Positions 26,991-36,618 of a DNA stretch of 64,000 nt are shown one piece after another. Source of the stretch: Paracoccus aerius (lineage in GTDB: Bacteria > Pseudomonadota > Alphaproteobacteria > Rhodobacterales > Rhodobacteraceae). Positions within the stretch are counted from its first letter, which is position 1. Every line of letters starts with the position of its first letter. Where the stretch lies: positions 344,261-408,260 of the forward strand of contig NZ_BNCL01000002.1 of NCBI RefSeq assembly GCF_014656455.1, read 5' to 3'. Made by a program: the position numbers and the translations under genes. The notes under the pieces are model-generated. The model worked only from the letters and a program-made list of their open reading frames with translations. It was not told the origin of the DNA and searched no databases.

Positions 26991-28586
26991 ATGGACGTTC
27001 AGAAGGACTTGGATCACAGCGCCGGCTTTGACGAGAACGAGCCCACCGGACGGTCGCCCCAGATGATCTGGGGTCTGCGCATCCTGGGGCTGGCCCTGGC
27101 CGGCCTGGTGTGGCTGCTGCTGGGAGGCCAACCCGACCTTCCGCCCGACGCGCGCATGGTGGCCGCCATCGGCACGCTGATGGCCGTCTGGTGGATGACC
27201 GAGGCGATCCCGCTGTCGGCGACGTCCCTGCTGCCCATCGTCCTGATCCCTGCCCTGACCGAACGCAGCGTCGCCGAGGCCACCCAGCCTTATGCCAGCT
27301 CGATCGTGTTCCTGTTCCTGGGCGGCTTCCTGATCGCCATCGCGATGGAGAAGTGGCACCTGCACACCCGTATCGCGCTGCTGACGTTGCGCAAGGTGGG
27401 GGTGGCGCCCCGCCGCATCGTGCTGGGCATGATGCTGGCCACGGGCTTTCTGTCGATGTGGGTGTCGAACACCGCAACCACGCTGATGATGCTGCCCATC
27501 GGCCTGTCGGTCCTGTCGCTGGTCGTATCGCGCGGATCGCGCCAGGACGGTGCCGAGGCCGAGGAGGCGATGCGCGCCGGCGGCACCATCACCGATGTTG
27601 TGAAGGATCCCGACATCAAGGCCTTTGGCGTCTGCCTGGTCCTGTCGATCGCCTGGGCGGCCTCGATGGGCGGCTTGGGAACGCTGCTGGGCAGCCCGCC
27701 CAATGCCATTGTCGCGGGCTATGCGGCGGACGAACTGGGCCGCAACATCGGCTTTCTGGAATGGATGATGCTGGGAACGCCCCTGGCATTGGCCTTTATC
27801 CTGATCGCCTGGTTCCTGATGACGCGGCTGCTTTACCGCTTTGACCTGCCCGAGATCCCCGGCGGGCTCGAGATGATCGACAGCCAGGTCCGGGCGCTTG
27901 GCCCGCTGAGCCAGGGCGAGAAGATGGTGCTGGGCGTCTTCATGGGCGCGGCCTTTCTCTGGGTGGTTCCGGGCCTTCTGACCTCGATTCCCGCGATCGA
28001 TGCGGCGGCCCCCTGGTTGGGCAGCCTGGACGATACTGCCATCGCGGTCGGCGCGGGCCTGGTGATGTTCCTCCTGCCGGGCAGGGGCCGCGACCGGATG
28101 GTCCTGGACTGGAAGGACGCTGAACGCGGCCTGCCCTGGGGGGTGCTGCTGCTGTTCGGCGGCGGTCTCAGCCTGGCCTCGGCCGTGGCGGCGTCGGGGC
28201 TGGACGGCTGGTTCGGCCAGCAGGTGACGGGGCTTGGTGCCCTGCCCACGCTTCTGCTGGTGGCGGCGGTGGTCACGATCATCCTGTTCCTGACCGAGAT
28301 CACCTCCAACACGGCGACGGCCGCGACCTTTATCCCCATCCTGGGCGGGGTCGCCCTGGGCATCGGGGCCGATGCCATGACGCTGCTGATCCCCGCCGCC
28401 CTGGCCGCGACCTGCGCCTTCATGCTGCCGGTCGGCACGCCGCCCAATGCCATCGTCTTTGGCACCGGCACCGTGACCATCGCCCAGATGGCGCGGGGCG
28501 GGTTCGTGCTGAACATCGTGGGCATCCTGCTGATCACCGGCCTGACCTACCTGCTGGGCGGCCTGGCCCTGGGGCTTTCGTTCTGA
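26991..28586 (+). CDS. DASS/SLC13-family sodium:anion symporter
   Basis: 531-residue inner-membrane transporter of the divalent anion:sodium symporter family. The two SNT substrate/sodium loops are VSNTATTLMMLPI in the first repeat and TSNTATAATFIPI in the second. They are paired with GSPPNAIV and GTPPNAIVFG, and many helices flank them. The start is fixed by GGAGG four bases before the ATG. The N-terminus before the first helix is acidic. Substrate (dicarboxylates, sulfate or citrate) cannot be decided from sequence; the nearby malic enzyme would suit C4-dicarboxylate uptake. It is divergent from pncA. Confidence 0.9.
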   Translation: MDVQKDLDHSAGFDENEPTGRSPQMIWGLRILGLALAGLVWLLLGGQPDLPPDARMVAAIGTLMAVWWMTEAIPLSATSLLPIVLIPALTERSVAEATQPYASSIVFLFLGGFLIAIAMEKWHLHTRIALLTLRKVGVAPRRIVLGMMLATGFLSMWVSNTATTLMMLPIGLSVLSLVVSRGSRQDGAEAEEAMRAGGTITDVVKDPDIKAFGVCLVLSIAWAASMGGLGTLLGSPPNAIVAGYAADELGRNIGFLEWMMLGTPLALAFILIAWFLMTRLLYRFDLPEIPGGLEMIDSQVRALGPLSQGEKMVLGVFMGAAFLWVVPGLLTSIPAIDAAAPWLGSLDDTAIAVGAGLVMFLLPGRGRDRMVLDWKDAERGLPWGVLLLFGGGLSLASAVAASGLDGWFGQQVTGLGALPTLLLVAAVVTIILFLTEITSNTATAATFIPILGGVALGIGADAMTLLIPAALAATCAFMLPVGTPPNAIVFGTGTVTIAQMARGGFVLNIVGILLITGLTYLLGGLALGLSF

Positions 28587-28624
28587 CCTTGCGCCTGCGG
28601 GCCTGGCCGCGTTAAGGCGCGGCC

Positions 28625-29527
28625 ATGCTGACCGTTGCCGCGCTGTATCACTTTACCCGCTTCGAGGATCCCGCCCCCCTGAAGGGCCCGCTGGCCAGGA
28701 TCGCCTGCGCCAATGGCGTGCGCGGTACGCTGCTGCTGGCGCCCGAGGGGATCAATGGCACCATCGCCGGCACGCGCGACGGGATCGACGCGGTGCTGGC
28801 CCATATCCGCGCCCTGCCGGGATGCGAGGGGCTGGACTGGAAGGAAAGCCCGGCCGAGGTCATGCCCTTCGGCAAGATGAAGGTGCGCCTCAAGCGCGAG
28901 ATCGTGACCATGGGCCAGCCGGATGTCGATCCCCGCGCCGCGGTGGGCCATTACGTCGAGCCGGCCGATTGGAATGCCCTGATCAGCGCGCCTGACGTGG
29001 CGGTGATCGACACGCGCAACGATTACGAGATCGGGATCGGCACCTTTGCAGGCGCCGTGGATCCCGGCACGCGCAGCTTCCGCGACTTCCCTGCATGGTG
29101 GCAGGCCAACCGCGACCGCTTCGCCGGCAAGCGCGTGGCGATGTTCTGCACCGGCGGCATCCGCTGCGAGAAGTCGACGAATTACCTGCTGTCGCAGGGC
29201 GTCGAGGACGTCTTCCACCTGAAGGGCGGCATCCTGAAGTATCTGGAGGAGGTGCCGCAGCAGGACAGCCTGTGGCAGGGCGATTGCTTCGTCTTCGACG
29301 GGCGGGTCAGCCTGACCCACGGGTTGCAGCCCGGCCGCCACGGCCTGTGCCACGCCTGCCGCCGCCCCCTCGCCCCTGAGGATCGCGAGCGCCCCGAATA
29401 CGAGGAAGGCGTCAGCTGCCACCGCTGCCTGTCCGAATACGACGACGCCGACCGTGCGCGGTTCCGCGAACGCCAGCGACAGGTCGCGCGGGGTGAGTTG
29501 TTCGCCCGCCCCGCCAACGAGTCCTAG
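28625..29527 (+). CDS. trhO: tRNA uridine(34) hydroxylase TrhO (rhodanese-like)
   Basis: 300-residue YceA/TrhO protein that makes 5-hydroxyuridine at tRNA position 34 in an oxygen-dependent reaction. An N-terminal domain ([11 protein letters not shown]) precedes a rhodanese domain with catalytic C175 in [15 protein letters not shown] and a second Cys at 181. The C-terminal extension has four cysteines in two CxxC pairs (LCHACRR, SCHRCLS), suggesting a zinc site. The stop shares CTAG with the convergent malic enzyme gene. Confidence 0.9.
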   Translation: MLTVAALYHFTRFEDPAPLKGPLARIACANGVRGTLLLAPEGINGTIAGTRDGIDAVLAHIRALPGCEGLDWKESPAEVMPFGKMKVRLKREIVTMGQPDVDPRAAVGHYVEPADWNALISAPDVAVIDTRNDYEIGIGTFAGAVDPGTRSFRDFPAWWQANRDRFAGKRVAMFCTGGIRCEKSTNYLLSQGVEDVFHLKGGILKYLEEVPQQDSLWQGDCFVFDGRVSLTHGLQPGRHGLCHACRRPLAPEDRERPEYEEGVSCHRCLSEYDDADRARFRERQRQVARGELFARPANES

Positions 29528-31803
29528 CGCCCCGTCCCCAACCCACCGGCGGAAATTGCCGCCATGTTCAGGATGTCGTTCACCGTCGAGGTGGTGGAGC
29601 AGATCTGGATCGGTTGCGGCACGCCGGTCAGGATCGGGCCGATCACCGTCGCGCCCGCCATTTCCTGCATCAGCTTCACGCTGATGGACGCCGAATGGCG
29701 CGCCGGCACCACCAGGACGTTGGCGGGCCCGGTCAGGCGGCTGAAGGGATAGCGGGCGGCGGAATCCATGTTCAGCGCCACATCCACGGTCATTTCGCCC
29801 TCGTATTCGAAATCGACGCCGCGGCGGTCCAGGACCTCGGTAGCCTTCGCCATCTTCACGGCCCGTTCGCTGACCGGATAGCCGAAGTTCGAAAAGGACA
29901 GAAAGGCCACGCGCGGTTCCAGGCCCAGGCCGCGCGCCACGCCCGCGCCGCGGGTGGCGATGTCGGCCAGATCCTCGGCCTCGGGCCATTCATGGACCAG
30001 CGTGTCGCCGATCAGTACGATCCGGCCCTTGTGCAGCACAGCGGTGATGCCCACCGCGCCGTCCTGCGGGCGCAGGTCGAAGACATGGCCCAGTTGCGCC
30101 AGCACCGGGGCGTTCTTGCGGGTCGCGCCGGTCACAAGCCCGTCGCCATGGCCATGCGCCAGCATCAGCGCGGCAAAGACGTGGCGGTCGCGGTTGGCAA
30201 GCTTGTGGGCGTCCTCTCGGTCCACGCCGCGGCGTTGCAGGCGCGCGTAAAGGAACTCGTGATAGGCCTCGAGATGCCGGGAGTTGGCAGCATTTACCAC
30301 GGTCAACTCGCGCACGGCGTCGCCCAGGCCCGCGGCTTCCAGCTTTTCCTTCACATCGGCCTCGCGGCCCACGACCAGGGCCTGGCCCATGCCGCCGCGC
30401 TGCCAGGCGACGGCGGCGCGCAGGACGCGGGGATCGTCGCCCTCGGCGAAGATCATGCGGGCCTGGCTTTGCCGGGCGCGGGCATGGATGCCCTGAAGGA
30501 TCGCGGCAGTCGGATCCATGCGGTTCTTCAGCGACTGGACATAGCCCTCCATGTCGATGATCGGGCGGCGGGCAACGCCGGTATCCATGCCCGCACGAGC
30601 CACCGCAGGGGGCACGACATGGATCAGGCGCGGATCGAAGGGCGTCGGAATGATATAGTCGCGCCCGAATTGCAGCTTGCGGCCGTAAGCCACGGCGACC
30701 TCGTCGGGGACATCCTCGCGTGCCAAGGCCGCAAGTGCCTCGGCGCAGGCGATCTTCATCTCGTCATTGATCGCCCGGGCGTGGATGTCGAGCGCGCCGC
30801 GGAACAGGTAGGGAAAGCCCAGGACGTTGTTCACCTGGTTCGGATAATCCGACCGCCCGGTGGCTACGATGGCATCGGGGCGCACGGCATGGGCATCCTC
30901 GGGCGTGATCTCGGGGTCGGGGTTGGCCATGGCGAAGATGACCGGGTTGTCGGCCATCGAGGCCACCATGTCCTGCGTCACCGCGCCCTTCGCACTGACG
31001 CCCAGGAACACGTCCGCCCCCTTCATGGCGTCTTCCAGGGTGCGGGCCGTGGTCACGACCGCATGGGCCGATTTCCACTGGTTCATCCCCTCGGTCCGGC
31101 CCTGGTAGATGACGCCCTTGGTGTCGGCCATGATGCAGTTCTCATGCCGCGCGCCCATCGATTTCAGCAGTTCAAGGCAGGCGATCCCGGCGGCGCCCGC
31201 GCCGTTCAGGACGATCTTCACGTCCTCGATCTTCTTGCCCGACAGTTCCAGCGCGTTCAGCAGCCCTGCCGCGCAGATCACCGCCGTGCCGTGCTGGTCG
31301 TCGTGAAAGACGGGGATGTCCATCATCTCTTTCAGGCGGCTTTCGATGATGAAGCATTCGGGCGCCTTGATGTCTTCCAGGTTGATGCCGCCGAAGGTCG
31401 GCCCCATCAGGCGGACGGCATTGATGAACTCGTCCGCGTCCTCGGTGTCCAGTTCCAGGTCGATGGCGTTCACGTCGGCGAAGCGCTTGAACAGCACCGC
31501 CTTGCCCTCCATCACCGGCTTGGAGGCCAGGGCCCCCAGGTTGCCCATCCCCAGGATGGCGGTGCCATTGGAAATCACAGCGACCATGTTGCCCTTGGTG
31601 GTATAGTCATAGGCCGTCTCGGGCCGGTCCGCGATGGCCTGGACGGGCACGGCGACGCCCGGCGAATAGGCCAGCGACAGGTCGCGCTGCGTGGTCATGG
31701 GGGTCGAGGCCACGACCTCGAACTTCCCGGGGCGCGGCTCCATGTGATAGGCCAAGGCCTCCTCGGGGGTGACGCGGGCGCTGCGGGGGGTCTTGTCGGT
31801 CAT
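29524..31803 (-). CDS. maeB: NADP-dependent malic enzyme with phosphotransacetylase-like domain
   Basis: 759-residue fusion enzyme decarboxylating malate to pyruvate. The N-terminal malic-enzyme part has the catalytic Tyr-Lys region, the metal site in [10 protein letters not shown], the nucleotide-binding loop [16 protein letters not shown], and [12 protein letters not shown]. From about residue 440 a phosphate-acetyltransferase-like domain begins ([16 protein letters not shown]) and runs to the end. In this class that domain binds acetyl-CoA as an allosteric inhibitor rather than catalysing. The length is typical for MaeB. It supplies NADPH and pyruvate when cells grow on C4 acids. Confidence 0.95.
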   Translation of the reverse strand: MTDKTPRSARVTPEEALAYHMEPRPGKFEVVASTPMTTQRDLSLAYSPGVAVPVQAIADRPETAYDYTTKGNMVAVISNGTAILGMGNLGALASKPVMEGKAVLFKRFADVNAIDLELDTEDADEFINAVRLMGPTFGGINLEDIKAPECFIIESRLKEMMDIPVFHDDQHGTAVICAAGLLNALELSGKKIEDVKIVLNGAGAAGIACLELLKSMGARHENCIMADTKGVIYQGRTEGMNQWKSAHAVVTTARTLEDAMKGADVFLGVSAKGAVTQDMVASMADNPVIFAMANPDPEITPEDAHAVRPDAIVATGRSDYPNQVNNVLGFPYLFRGALDIHARAINDEMKIACAEALAALAREDVPDEVAVAYGRKLQFGRDYIIPTPFDPRLIHVVPPAVARAGMDTGVARRPIIDMEGYVQSLKNRMDPTAAILQGIHARARQSQARMIFAEGDDPRVLRAAVAWQRGGMGQALVVGREADVKEKLEAAGLGDAVRELTVVNAANSRHLEAYHEFLYARLQRRGVDREDAHKLANRDRHVFAALMLAHGHGDGLVTGATRKNAPVLAQLGHVFDLRPQDGAVGITAVLHKGRIVLIGDTLVHEWPEAEDLADIATRGAGVARGLGLEPRVAFLSFSNFGYPVSERAVKMAKATEVLDRRGVDFEYEGEMTVDVALNMDSAARYPFSRLTGPANVLVVPARHSASISVKLMQEMAGATVIGPILTGVPQPIQICSTTSTVNDILNMAAISAGGLGTGR

Positions 31804-31897
31804 GGGGTCCTCCGGGGCTGGTGGTCCCGTTTAACGTTGCGTCACCGCTGGCTCAACAGGCTTCGGATGCAAAGCTGTCTTGCGGCGATGCGTGCAA

Positions 31898-32623
31898 TCA
31901 GATGCGGATGTTGACGAAACTGTCGCGAAGGGCCGCGGACCATGCCGCGCTCATCCGGGCGAAGTCGGCATCGCCCTCCAGGATGCGGCGTCGGGTGGTG
32001 ACGGCGCAGGCATCCTTCTGGATGATCGCCAGGTCCAGCGGCATTCCGACCGAAAGGTTCGACCGAAGGGTCGAGTCCATCGACAAAAGCACGGCCTTTT
32101 GCGCATCCGCCAGGCTGGTCGCGGGCGTCACCACACGGTCCAGGATCGGCTTGCCGTATTTGTGTTCGCCGATCTGCAGGAAGGGCGTGTCTTCGGTCGC
32201 CTCGATGAAATTGCCTTCGGGATAGATCAGGAACATGCGCATGTCGCCGCCCTGCCGCTGGCCCGCGACGATCATGGTGGCCGATGCCTGCTGGCGCAGG
32301 TCGCGGCATTGCTCGGCGATTTCCCGACGCGTCCGGGACAGCGTGTCGCCGATGATCGTGGCGACCTGCAGCATGGTCTGGGCCTTCATGATCGAGGTCG
32401 TCTCGTCCGCCATCTCGTCATGGATGGCCTCGCTCAGCCGGGCAAGGGTCGTCTGCGTGACCGACAGCGATCCCGCCGTCATCACCACGATGGCCCGTTC
32501 GCCCGGTTCCTCGAAGAAGAACATCTTGCGATAGCAGGCGATGTTGTCCAGCCCGGCATTGGTGCGCGTATCCGACAACAGCACCAATCCGGCATTCAGC
32601 TTCAAGCCGACGCAATAGGTCAT
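31898..32623 (-). CDS. Anbu-type proteasome-like peptidase
   Basis: 241-residue Ntn-hydrolase of the Anbu (ancestral beta subunit) family, related to HslV and proteasome beta subunits. After removal of Met1 the nucleophile would be Thr2 (MTYCVG). The other proteasome-type residues are Asp18 in SDTRTNAG and Lys33 in YRKMFFF. No propeptide precedes the Thr. Known Anbu proteins form helical or ring-like assemblies, and their natural substrate is unknown. Three upstream genes on the same strand are the usual Anbu partners. It is separated from them by 154 bases with two hairpins and a candidate promoter, so it may be expressed independently. A good ribosome site, GGGGAAGA, precedes the start. Confidence 0.88.
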   Translation of the reverse strand: MTYCVGLKLNAGLVLLSDTRTNAGLDNIACYRKMFFFEEPGERAIVVMTAGSLSVTQTTLARLSEAIHDEMADETTSIMKAQTMLQVATIIGDTLSRTRREIAEQCRDLRQQASATMIVAGQRQGGDMRMFLIYPEGNFIEATEDTPFLQIGEHKYGKPILDRVVTPATSLADAQKAVLLSMDSTLRSNLSVGMPLDLAIIQKDACAVTTRRRILEGDADFARMSAAWSAALRDSFVNIRI

Positions 32624-32658
32624 GGCTGCGTCTTCCCCGTCATGATCGCGCCGCAACC

Positions 32659-32687
32659 TGTCTAGTGGGGGCGGGGACAGGTCGCAA
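32659..32687 (-). promoter_or_regulatory. Candidate promoter of the Anbu gene
   Basis: TTGCGA, a 17-base spacer and TAGACA read on the minus strand, with the -10 ending 36 bases before the Anbu start. This is the best -35/-10 pairing in the 154-base gap. It is a by-eye match. Confidence 0.4.
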
Positions 32688-32738
32688 TCGGTCCTTGCCA
32701 TCCGGCAGCAGTGCTGCGGCAATTCTGTCTCAACCGCC

Positions 32739-32776
32739 GGCCCTGGCAGCAGGGCCAAGAGGGGGCGGCAGCCCCC
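32739..32776 (-). terminator. Twin hairpins after the transglutaminase gene
   Basis: Beginning two bases past the transglutaminase stop, the minus strand has GGGGGC-tgcc-GCCCCC (32776-32761), then GGCCCTG-ctgc-CAGGGCC (32756-32739). Neither is followed by a U-run, so they may be weak terminators, processing sites or RNA stabilisers that set Anbu apart from its operon partners. Confidence 0.5.
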
Positions 32777-32777
32777 T

Positions 32778-33620
32778 TCAGCTTTGCGTCTGGCTTTGGC
32801 TTTGGGTCTGGAAGCGCTCGACCTCCTCGACGCTGACCGCGACATCCATCGTCTCGATGCCATGGCCCGCCGCGATGCCGCGGATCGGCGCCGCATCGGA
32901 AGCATCCAGCCCCGAACCCAGCCGGACATAGCGTTCGTCGGGGCAGCAACGATTGGCAGGATCGAAGCCCACCCATCCCAGGCCCGGGACGTTGATTTCT
33001 GCCCAGGCATGGGCAGCCTCATGCGCGTCACCATCGGCGGTGGTGTGCAGATAACCCGATGCATAGCGGGCCGGCAGATCGTGCAGCCGGGCCAGGGCGA
33101 TCAGCGCATGGGCATGGTCCTGGCAGACGCCCTCGCCCTTTTCCAGCGCCTCGGCGGCGGTGGTGTGAAAGCCGGTCTGGCCGGGCATATAGGCGATGGC
33201 GTCCGAGACAACGGCCGACAGGCGGTGCGCAAGGCCCAGGGGATCGGCGGCATCCTTGGCCGTCAAGGCCAGATCCCGCAGCGCCTGATCGGGCTTGGTC
33301 GCGGGAGTGTCGCGCAGATAGGCCAGCGGATTGATCAGTTCGCGATGCCCGCGCAGGACGCCTGCGGTATCGCGCGTCTCGATGCGGCCGGTCACGGTGA
33401 CGGTCACTTCCTCGGTCGGGCCGCGGACGGTCCAGCCCTCGATCCAGTCGCCGGCGCCGTCGCGAAAGCCGGGGCCGCGGATGCCGCCCTGCACGTCGAT
33501 CTGCCAGTCATGCGTGCGCTGCCCTTCGCTGACCGAAGGCGTCAGCCGCAGGCTTTGCACCAGGTTCCGTGCCGGCCGGTCATAGCGATAAACGGTCTGG
33601 TGAAAGATGCGCAGTTTCAT
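32778..33620 (-). CDS. Transglutaminase-like cysteine peptidase (Anbu operon)
   Basis: 280-residue protein. It has an N-terminal beta-rich region typical of bacterial transglutaminase-like proteins (MKLRIFHQTVYRYDRPA), followed by the papain-like core. The catalytic Cys166 is in GVCQDHAHA, His204 in AHAWAEI and Asp220 in VGFDPAN. Such proteins cleave or exchange amide bonds. In Anbu operons the partner is thought to work on a peptide or amide made by the neighbouring ATP-grasp protein. The last dozen residues are a low-complexity Gln/Ser/Thr tail (QTQSQSQTQS), which may be disordered. It starts two bases after the alpha-E gene, so coupling is likely. Confidence 0.88.
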   Translation of the reverse strand: MKLRIFHQTVYRYDRPARNLVQSLRLTPSVSEGQRTHDWQIDVQGGIRGPGFRDGAGDWIEGWTVRGPTEEVTVTVTGRIETRDTAGVLRGHRELINPLAYLRDTPATKPDQALRDLALTAKDAADPLGLAHRLSAVVSDAIAYMPGQTGFHTTAAEALEKGEGVCQDHAHALIALARLHDLPARYASGYLHTTADGDAHEAAHAWAEINVPGLGWVGFDPANRCCPDERYVRLGSGLDASDAAPIRGIAAGHGIETMDVAVSVEEVERFQTQSQSQTQS

Positions 33621-33622
33621 CC

Positions 33623-34579
33623 TTACGATCCCCCCAGCAGGTAATCCTCGTGCACCAGGCTCGAGATGGTGCCGATCTCGGTGATGAACCAGGTCAGGAA
33701 CTCGTGCAGTCCCTCGTCGAAGATCATGTCGATGTCATGGGCCTGCAGGCGGCCCAGCACCTCGCGCGCCTTGTCGCGGGCCTGGGTCGGCACCGTGTCG
33801 CCATAGCGTTTCGCCAGCCCTTCCAGGTTCCACACGGCCTCATAGAGCGAGGTGATGAGCGAGCGCGGGCTTTCCCCGTTCAGGATCAGGAAATCCGCGA
33901 CCCGGCCCGCGGTGATGTCGCCGCCATAGGCCCAGTGATAGGCCCGGTGCGCCGACAGCGCGCGCAGGATCACCTGCCATTGATAGGTGTCCAGGCCTGA
34001 TCCCACGAACTCGATCCGCGGCAGGAGGACATAGTACTTCACGTCCAAGAGCCGGGCGGTCGCGTCGGCCCGTTCCAGCCCATAGCCCAAGTTCATGAAA
34101 TGCCACCCGTCATTGCGCAACTGCGTGGCGTTGATGGCCCCCCGCACGGTCGAGGTGTGGCTGGTCGTGATATCGGTCAGCGAGGCCGTGTCGATCTTGT
34201 CGCGCGGCGTTCTTTCGATGCGGCGCAGGTCCTGGAAGGCCATGTTCAGCGCGTCCCAGACCTGGCTGGTCAGGGCCGTGCGCACGATCCGGCCCGCCTC
34301 GCGCGCCTTCTCGATGCAGGACATGACCGAGGACGGGTTCTGGCGGTCGAAGAAGATGAATTCCTCGATGTTTTCCTGGCTGATCTCGCCATATTTCTCG
34401 GCAAACAGGGTCGCGGACCCCGAGGCCTGCAACAGCGAGTTCCATTCGTTCTGATAGCCCGAGGCGGTGTTGGGCAAGAGCGTGATCCGCTGGCCCACGT
34501 CCAGAAGGCGCGCGGCGGTATCGGCCCGTTCAAGGTGGCGGCCCATCCAGAACAGGTTCGCGGCGGTGCGGCTGAGCAT
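33623..34579 (-). CDS. Alpha-E domain protein (DUF403), Anbu operon
   Basis: 318-residue, almost entirely helical protein of the alpha-E family. The canonical N-terminus MLSRTAANLFWMGRHLERAD and the repeated element (NLGYGLERADATARLLDV) are present. The biochemical role of the family is unknown, but it is found with circularly permuted ATP-grasp ligases and transglutaminases, sometimes fused to them. It is therefore probably a scaffold or carrier in the same ligase pathway. It lies 13 bases after the ATP-grasp gene and two before the transglutaminase, in the order seen in other Anbu loci. Confidence 0.9.
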   Translation of the reverse strand: MLSRTAANLFWMGRHLERADTAARLLDVGQRITLLPNTASGYQNEWNSLLQASGSATLFAEKYGEISQENIEEFIFFDRQNPSSVMSCIEKAREAGRIVRTALTSQVWDALNMAFQDLRRIERTPRDKIDTASLTDITTSHTSTVRGAINATQLRNDGWHFMNLGYGLERADATARLLDVKYYVLLPRIEFVGSGLDTYQWQVILRALSAHRAYHWAYGGDITAGRVADFLILNGESPRSLITSLYEAVWNLEGLAKRYGDTVPTQARDKAREVLGRLQAHDIDMIFDEGLHEFLTWFITEIGTISSLVHEDYLLGGS

Positions 34580-34592
34580 ATGCGTCCCTTCC

Positions 34593-36002
34593 CTATTCCG
34601 ACAGGACCCAGGTGTCCTTGACGCCCCCGCCCTGCGACGAGTTCACGACAAGGCTGCCCTCGCGCAGCGCAACGCGGGTCAGCCCGCCCGGCACCAGCTC
34701 GATCCGGTCGCCGCACAGGCAATAGGGCCGCAGGTCCACATGGCGCGGCGCCAGCCCTTCGGCGACAAAGGTGGGGCAGGTGGACAGGGCAAGCGTCGGC
34801 TGGGCGATATAGTTGCCGGGATCGGCCTCGATCTTCTTGCGGAAGGTCTCGATCTCGTCCTTCGTTGATTTGGGGCCGACCAGCATCCCGTAGCCGCCCG
34901 AGCCGTGCACCTCCTTCACAACCAGGTCGGGCAGGTTCTCCATCACGTATCGGTAATCGTCGTCCTTCCACAGGGTCCATGTCTGGACGTTCTGCAAAAG
35001 CGGCTCCTCACCCAGGTAGAAGCGGACCATTTCGGGCACAAAGGTATAGATCGCCTTGTCGTCGGCCACGCCTGCGCCCGGCGCCGAACAGATCGACACC
35101 CCGCCCGAGCGATAGACATCCATCAGCCCCGGCACGCCCAGCATCGAATCGGGTCGGAAGCACAGGGGATCCAGGAAAGGATCGTCGATCCGGCGATAGA
35201 TCACGTCCACGCGCTTTGGCCCCTGGGTCGTGCGCATATAGACGAACTCGCCGTCCACGAACAAATCGGCGCCCTCGACCAGCTCGATCCCCATCAGGTT
35301 GGCCAGGAAGCTGTGCTCGTAATAGGCGCTGTTGAAATGGCCGGGCGTCAGGATCACGCAGGTCGGCCGGTCGTTGCATTTTGCCGGCGCGACCGATTCC
35401 AGCGTGCGGCGCAGAAGGTCGGGATACTGGTCCACAGGCTCGATCCGGTTGCCGCGGAACAGGCCGGGGAACATCCGCATCATGATCTCGCGGTTTTCCA
35501 GCATGTAGCTGACGCCCGAGGGCGTGCGGCAGTTGTCCTCCAGCACGTAGAACTGGTCCTTGGCGGTGCGCACCAGGTCGATGCCGATGATGTGGGAATA
35601 AACGCCGCGCGGGGGCACAACGCCGACCACGGCCTTTTCATAGGCCTCGTTCTGATACACCAGCCGGGCGGGGATGCGGCCCGCGCGCACGATCTCGGCC
35701 CGGCCATAGACGTCGCGCAGGAAGGCGTTCAGCGCACGCGCCCGCTGCTTGATGCCGCGTTCCAGGCGGCGCCATTCGGCCTGCTCGAAGACGCGGGGCA
35801 TCATGTCGAAGGGGATCAGCCGGTCGGGATCGCCGCCCTCGCCATAGACCGCGAAGGTGATGCCGATCCGGCGGAACAGCGCCTCGGCCTCGGCCTGCTT
35901 CATCTGCCGGAAATCCGCCGGCATCGTCTCGACCCACTGGCTGAGGCGCGCATAAGGGTCGCGAACCTGCGAACCCTCATACATCTCGTTGTAATATGTC
36001 AT
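34593..36002 (-). CDS. Circularly permuted ATP-grasp ligase (Anbu operon)
   Basis: 469-residue protein of the circularly permuted ATP-grasp type 2 family. Conserved blocks include MTYYNEMYEG at the start, GIDLVRTAKDQFYVLEDNCRTPSGVSYMLENR, VILTPGHFNSAYYEHSFLA and VVKEVHGSGGYGMLVGP, the last being the Gly-rich ATP-binding loop. ATP-grasp enzymes usually join a carboxylate to an amine through an acyl phosphate, so this one may make a peptide or amide. The start at MTYYN fits the family; a 58-codon upstream extension has no support. It is the first gene of the Anbu operon, and a 285-base divergent gap separates it from the STAS gene. Confidence 0.9.
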   Translation of the reverse strand: MTYYNEMYEGSQVRDPYARLSQWVETMPADFRQMKQAEAEALFRRIGITFAVYGEGGDPDRLIPFDMMPRVFEQAEWRRLERGIKQRARALNAFLRDVYGRAEIVRAGRIPARLVYQNEAYEKAVVGVVPPRGVYSHIIGIDLVRTAKDQFYVLEDNCRTPSGVSYMLENREIMMRMFPGLFRGNRIEPVDQYPDLLRRTLESVAPAKCNDRPTCVILTPGHFNSAYYEHSFLANLMGIELVEGADLFVDGEFVYMRTTQGPKRVDVIYRRIDDPFLDPLCFRPDSMLGVPGLMDVYRSGGVSICSAPGAGVADDKAIYTFVPEMVRFYLGEEPLLQNVQTWTLWKDDDYRYVMENLPDLVVKEVHGSGGYGMLVGPKSTKDEIETFRKKIEADPGNYIAQPTLALSTCPTFVAEGLAPRHVDLRPYCLCGDRIELVPGGLTRVALREGSLVVNSSQGGGVKDTWVLSE

Positions 36003-36287
36003 TCGTCCACCCGCTGACGCCGGACCCTTCGCAGGCCTTCTTCCCCGGATGATCGGAGACGGTTTTCGCCAAGTCCACAGAGGAATAGCGCAGCCTGCGC
36101 GAAAGTTCCGCAAGCCGTGGACGTTCCGCGGGCAGTGCAGGCCGCGACGGTGGGGCGCTGCCGCAAAATCGGGCAAGGCGAAAGCGCCTGCAGCCCCCGG
36201 CGCGCCTGCTCTGGCAGGCCGGGGCCTTGCTTACGGGATCGTAACCATTTGCCCCTAGTGTCGACCCTGGAAGCGCAGAGGACCGAC

Positions 36288-36614
36288 ATGCCCAAACTGA
36301 TCGTCAACGAGACAGAAGCCCAACTGACCGTCACCGTCGAGGAATCGCGCATCGACGCCGCCATCGCCACCCGGTTCAAGGACCGGCTGCGAGAGATCGT
36401 GCTGCGCGGCCGCAAGCCGGTCCGGCTGGACATGCGGCGGGTCGACTTCATGGACAGTTCCGGCCTCGGCGCCATGATCGCGGTCCGCAAGGCCCTGCCC
36501 GAAGCCCTGCCGCTGGTGCTGGACGGGCTGACCCCCAATGTCGAGCGGGTCTTCCGCCTGACCCGGATGGACAGTGTTTTCGAGATCCGGCCGGCCAATA
36601 CCCCACAGGAGTAG
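36288..36614 (+). CDS. STAS-domain anti-anti-sigma factor (RsbV/SpoIIAA-like)
   Basis: 108-residue STAS-domain protein. The phosphorylatable serine is in MDSSGLGAM (Ser57 or Ser58), the site used by partner-switch kinases. AGAGGA precedes the start. It is followed four bases after its stop by a GHKL-type kinase, the expected partner that would phosphorylate it. In the family the unphosphorylated STAS protein binds the kinase and frees a sigma factor or other target. No sigma factor or PP2C phosphatase is adjacent, so the target lies elsewhere. It is divergent from the Anbu operon. Confidence 0.88.
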   Translation: MPKLIVNETEAQLTVTVEESRIDAAIATRFKDRLREIVLRGRKPVRLDMRRVDFMDSSGLGAMIAVRKALPEALPLVLDGLTPNVERVFRLTRMDSVFEIRPANTPQE

Positions 36615-36618
36615 TTTA

